A stretch of DNA of 6,526 bases from contig JACDBZ010000012.1 of NCBI GenBank assembly GCA_013694645.1, positions 1 through 6,526 of the forward strand. The letters run 5' to 3'. This DNA is from Chloroflexota bacterium (lineage in GTDB: Bacteria; Chloroflexota; Limnocylindria; QHBO01). A program made the translations under genes and the position numbers. Below, piece after piece: positions 4,663 through 6,526 of the stretch. Each line of letters opens with the position of its first letter. Positions within the stretch are counted from its first letter, which is position 1. A model generated the notes under the pieces. It saw only the letters and a list, made by a program, of their open reading frames with translations. It ran no database searches and was not told where the DNA came from.

Positions 4663-5646
4663 GTGTTCGAGCTGCGGCGTGATCCGGTCACCGGCTGGTG
4701 GTCCGCCATCGTCGCCGATCGGGCATTCTCGCGTCAGGCGTTCGAGGTCGAGGCACAACCGGTCGAAGGGACGCATTGCCGCCACTGTGACGACGCCCCC
4801 GCCGACGATTCGCCGCACCACGTTCGCCGCGTGCCACTCCGGTCGGATGCCTTCCATCGCATCGATTCATCGAAGGAGCGCGCCGCTCAGCTGTCGATGA
4901 GCGAGGTCGAGCGCGCGACCGGCTCCTGGGAGATCCTGGTCGGCCCGCGAGAGCACCACGAGCGCATGGCCGATGCGGCGCCACAGCTGGCAGGCGCCCT
5001 GCTTCGCGGCGCGCGCGATGCGATGCGTCAGATTGGTGGCGAGCCACGGCCGGCGGGCGCGGACGGACGCCCCGAACCGCTCTACATCCAGGTCGTCCAG
5101 AGTCACGGCCGCCAGGCGGGCGCTCGGACGTCGCACCTCAACGTGGAGCTCTACGCCATCCCGCAGGTGCCTCACTGGGTGGCCGAGGAGATCGGCGGCG
5201 GCGCCCGCCAGATGATCAAGACCCGTCAGTGCGTGTGGTGTTCCGTTTCGGGAGCGGAAGAAGAGGACGGCGAGCGACTCGTCTTCGCCGATCACCACGC
5301 GATCGTATTCACCCCGGCTGCCAGTCGCTCCGCGTTCGAAATGATGGTGGTTCCGCGCGGCCACGCCGCCGATTTCACCGGCCTCGACGACGATTCCATC
5401 ACCGCGACGACCGCAACCCTTCAGCGCGCGCTCCTCGCGCTCGATGCGCTCGGCAACCCGCCGTACAACCTCTTTCTCCACACATCCCCTGCGGGCGAGA
5501 GGCTCGATGGCACGTTCCATTGGCATTGGGAGATTCACCCGCGCCTGCGCGTGATTGCCGGCCTGGAGCGCGCGACCGCGCTCGCCGTGAACCCCGTCGC
5601 CCCCGAATATGCGGCGGAGGTGCTGCGAGTGCATCTGCATCAGTAA
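4663..5646 (+). CDS. GalT-like nucleotidyltransferase homologue with altered active site
   Basis: A 327-residue protein with the two-domain HIT-like architecture of galactose-1-phosphate uridylyltransferase. The N-terminal domain has a zinc-type CRHC (39-42) and GPREHHERMADAAPQ (94-108), which corresponds to the PEHD...L region. The second domain has RQCVWC (188-193), AIVFTPAASRSAFEMMVVPRGH (213-234) and FHWHWEIHPRL (285-295), all well matched to GalT proteins. The catalytic segment, normally G-x-S-x-x-H-P-H-x-Q, reads GARTSHLNVELYAIP (153-167). The first His is kept (158), but the nucleophilic His is Asn160 and the Gln is Glu162. Ordinary uridylyl transfer is therefore doubtful; it may be a divergent subfamily with another reaction. 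The GTG start at 4663 is the only fitting start, as there is no in-frame ATG near the N-terminus. The sigma-factor gene starts 71 bp downstream. Confidence 0.85.
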   Translation: MFELRRDPVTGWWSAIVADRAFSRQAFEVEAQPVEGTHCRHCDDAPADDSPHHVRRVPLRSDAFHRIDSSKERAAQLSMSEVERATGSWEILVGPREHHERMADAAPQLAGALLRGARDAMRQIGGEPRPAGADGRPEPLYIQVVQSHGRQAGARTSHLNVELYAIPQVPHWVAEEIGGGARQMIKTRQCVWCSVSGAEEEDGERLVFADHHAIVFTPAASRSAFEMMVVPRGHAADFTGLDDDSITATTATLQRALLALDALGNPPYNLFLHTSPAGERLDGTFHWHWEIHPRLRVIAGLERATALAVNPVAPEYAAEVLRVHLHQ

Positions 5647-5717
5647 CAGAAGTCCGGACCGGTGCGTCACAGGCAGACCGAGGAGGGGCGGCAGGTGAGG
5701 AGGATGAGGTGCAGTCG

Positions 5718-6293
5718 ATGGCGGTTCCCGGCCGGATTCCGTGGGATATTTCCACGATGACGCGCCGTGCCACCGATGCCCGGGAGATCGAGTTTGCTCA
5801 GCTCTTCGACGAATTCTCCGCGCCGATCCACAACTATGTGCTGCGCATGGTCGGCGACCCGGATCGCGCAGCCGATATCACGCAGGACACGTTCATCAAG
5901 GCATACCGCAAGCTCGACACCGTGAACGAGGCCACCTCGACCAGGTCGTGGCTGTACCGGATCGCCACGAACACGGCCATCGACGACATGCGTCGGCGGC
6001 GGATGGTGTCGCCGATGGGTGATGATGCGCCTGCGTTCGCCAACCGGCCAGACCCGCGCCCGGGACCAGAGGCACAGGTGATGGCCGCCACGCTCGACGA
6101 GCGGGTTCAGCGCGCGCTCATGAAGCTACGGCCGAACCATCGCCAGTGCCTGCTTCTCAGTGACCTTGATGACATGGGGGCGCAGCAGATCGGCGAGGTC
6201 ATGGGCCTCTCGTATGCCGCGGTACGGACCCTTCTGTGTCGGGCTCGGGGCGAGATGCGCCGCGCGCTCTCGGCGGAGGGATTCGCGCGATGA
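5718..6293 (+). CDS. ECF-type RNA polymerase sigma factor
   Basis: A 191-residue sigma-70-family factor of the extracytoplasmic-function class, which directs RNA polymerase to a small stress regulon. Region 2 spans about 26-96. It includes GDPDRAADITQDTFIKAYRKL (46-66) for core binding and SWLYRIATNTAIDDMRRRR (77-95) for -10 recognition. Region 4 spans about 124-184 with a helix-turn-helix near 153-176 (GAQQIGEVMGLSYAAVRTLLCRAR). There is no region 1 or 3, as expected. The ATG at 5718 has GAGG eight bases upstream. An in-frame GTG at 5709 lies five bases after AGGAGG and is an equally possible start, giving three more residues; ATG 5757 is a shorter option. The stop overlaps the next start as ATGA (6290-6293), so sigma and anti-sigma are translationally coupled. 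Confidence 0.95.
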   Translation: MAVPGRIPWDISTMTRRATDAREIEFAQLFDEFSAPIHNYVLRMVGDPDRAADITQDTFIKAYRKLDTVNEATSTRSWLYRIATNTAIDDMRRRRMVSPMGDDAPAFANRPDPRPGPEAQVMAATLDERVQRALMKLRPNHRQCLLLSDLDDMGAQQIGEVMGLSYAAVRTLLCRARGEMRRALSAEGFAR

Positions 6294-6526
6294 CGATGAA
6301 CCGCCACGAATCGTTCGAGGAGCTCATCAGCGCGTCGCTCAACGGCGACCTGACGGACCTCGAGCGTCAGCGCCTGGACACCCATCTCGACTCCTGCGAA
6401 CAGTGCAGCGCCACCCTCGCCGCCTTCGCCGATCAGCGACGGATCATCGCCGGGGTGCGACACGTCGCCCCACCGCGAGATCTCGGCGCTCGGGTTCGCA
6501 CCGGCATCGAGCGTGGCCGGTTCGCA
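6290..6526 (+). CDS. zinc-finger anti-sigma factor, cut by the right edge
   Basis: The first 79 codons are present. FEELISASLNGDLTDLERQR (9-28) followed by THLDSCEQC is the zf-HC2 anti-sigma domain, with the H-x3-C-x2-C zinc motif in H31, C35 and C38. Such domains bind region 2/4 of the partner sigma factor and hold it inactive until a signal arrives. The rest (AAFADQRRIIAGVRHVAPPRDLGARVR...) is the usual linker that precedes a membrane segment, which would lie beyond the window. The ATG at 6290 overlaps the sigma-factor stop and has GGAGGG nine bases upstream, inside the sigma gene. ATG 6296 is an alternative. Confidence 0.9.
   Translation, partial: MTMNRHESFEELISASLNGDLTDLERQRLDTHLDSCEQCSATLAAFADQRRIIAGVRHVAPPRDLGARVRTGIERGRFA

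Noticed and set aside
5229..5717. Sigma factor with a 163-residue N-terminal extension
   Set aside because: The extension lies out of frame within the GalT-like gene and is Arg-rich with no domain; good ribosome sites precede 5709 and 5718.

Overview
The window is GC-rich bacterial DNA with compact genes, short gaps and strong G/C preference at third codon positions. Its gene mix is a Crp/Fnr-type regulator, a Kelch lipoprotein, two GNAT acetyltransferases, OsmC, a GalT-like protein and an ECF sigma/anti-sigma pair. Shine-Dalgarno-led genes are mixed with genes whose -10-like hexamer lies only 6-9 nt before the start codon. This fits an uncultured Chloroflexota (Limnocylindria-like) or an actinobacterial genome. 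No marker gene fixes the phylum, so that is a weak inference.

Layout. 1-24 (-): first codons of a gene leaving the left edge. 238-933 (-): Crp/Fnr-family regulator, followed by a hairpin and preceded by a 17-bp palindrome. 1171-1452 (+): small membrane protein transcribed divergently from the regulator, followed by an 11-bp-stem terminator. 1543-1618 (+): tRNA-Gly(CCC) with encoded CCA and its own -10. 1684-2793 (+): secreted six-bladed Kelch-type propeller lipoprotein. 2813-3397 (+): YhbS-like acetyltransferase. 3397-3514: a 118-bp non-coding element with 17-bp terminal inverted repeats and a TA duplication inside CTAG, inserted exactly at the acetyltransferase stop codon. 3536-3988 (-): OsmC-type peroxidase. 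4028-4615 (+): RimJ/RimL-type acetyltransferase. 4663-5646 (+): GalT-fold protein whose catalytic HPHxQ motif reads HLNVE. 5718-6293 (+): ECF sigma factor, overlapping by ATGA the anti-sigma zinc-finger gene that runs off the right edge from 6290.

How the parts work together. The one clear functional unit is the sigma/anti-sigma pair, which is translationally coupled. OsmC and the Crp-type regulator suggest stress or redox responses, but nothing in the sequence links them to each other. The remaining genes look like ordinary housekeeping or accessory chromosome genes. No phage, CRISPR or defence system is visible. The most unusual items are the miniature transposable element at the stop codon and the GalT homologue lacking its nucleophilic histidine, whose start carries a 7+7 bp inverted repeat over the putative -10.
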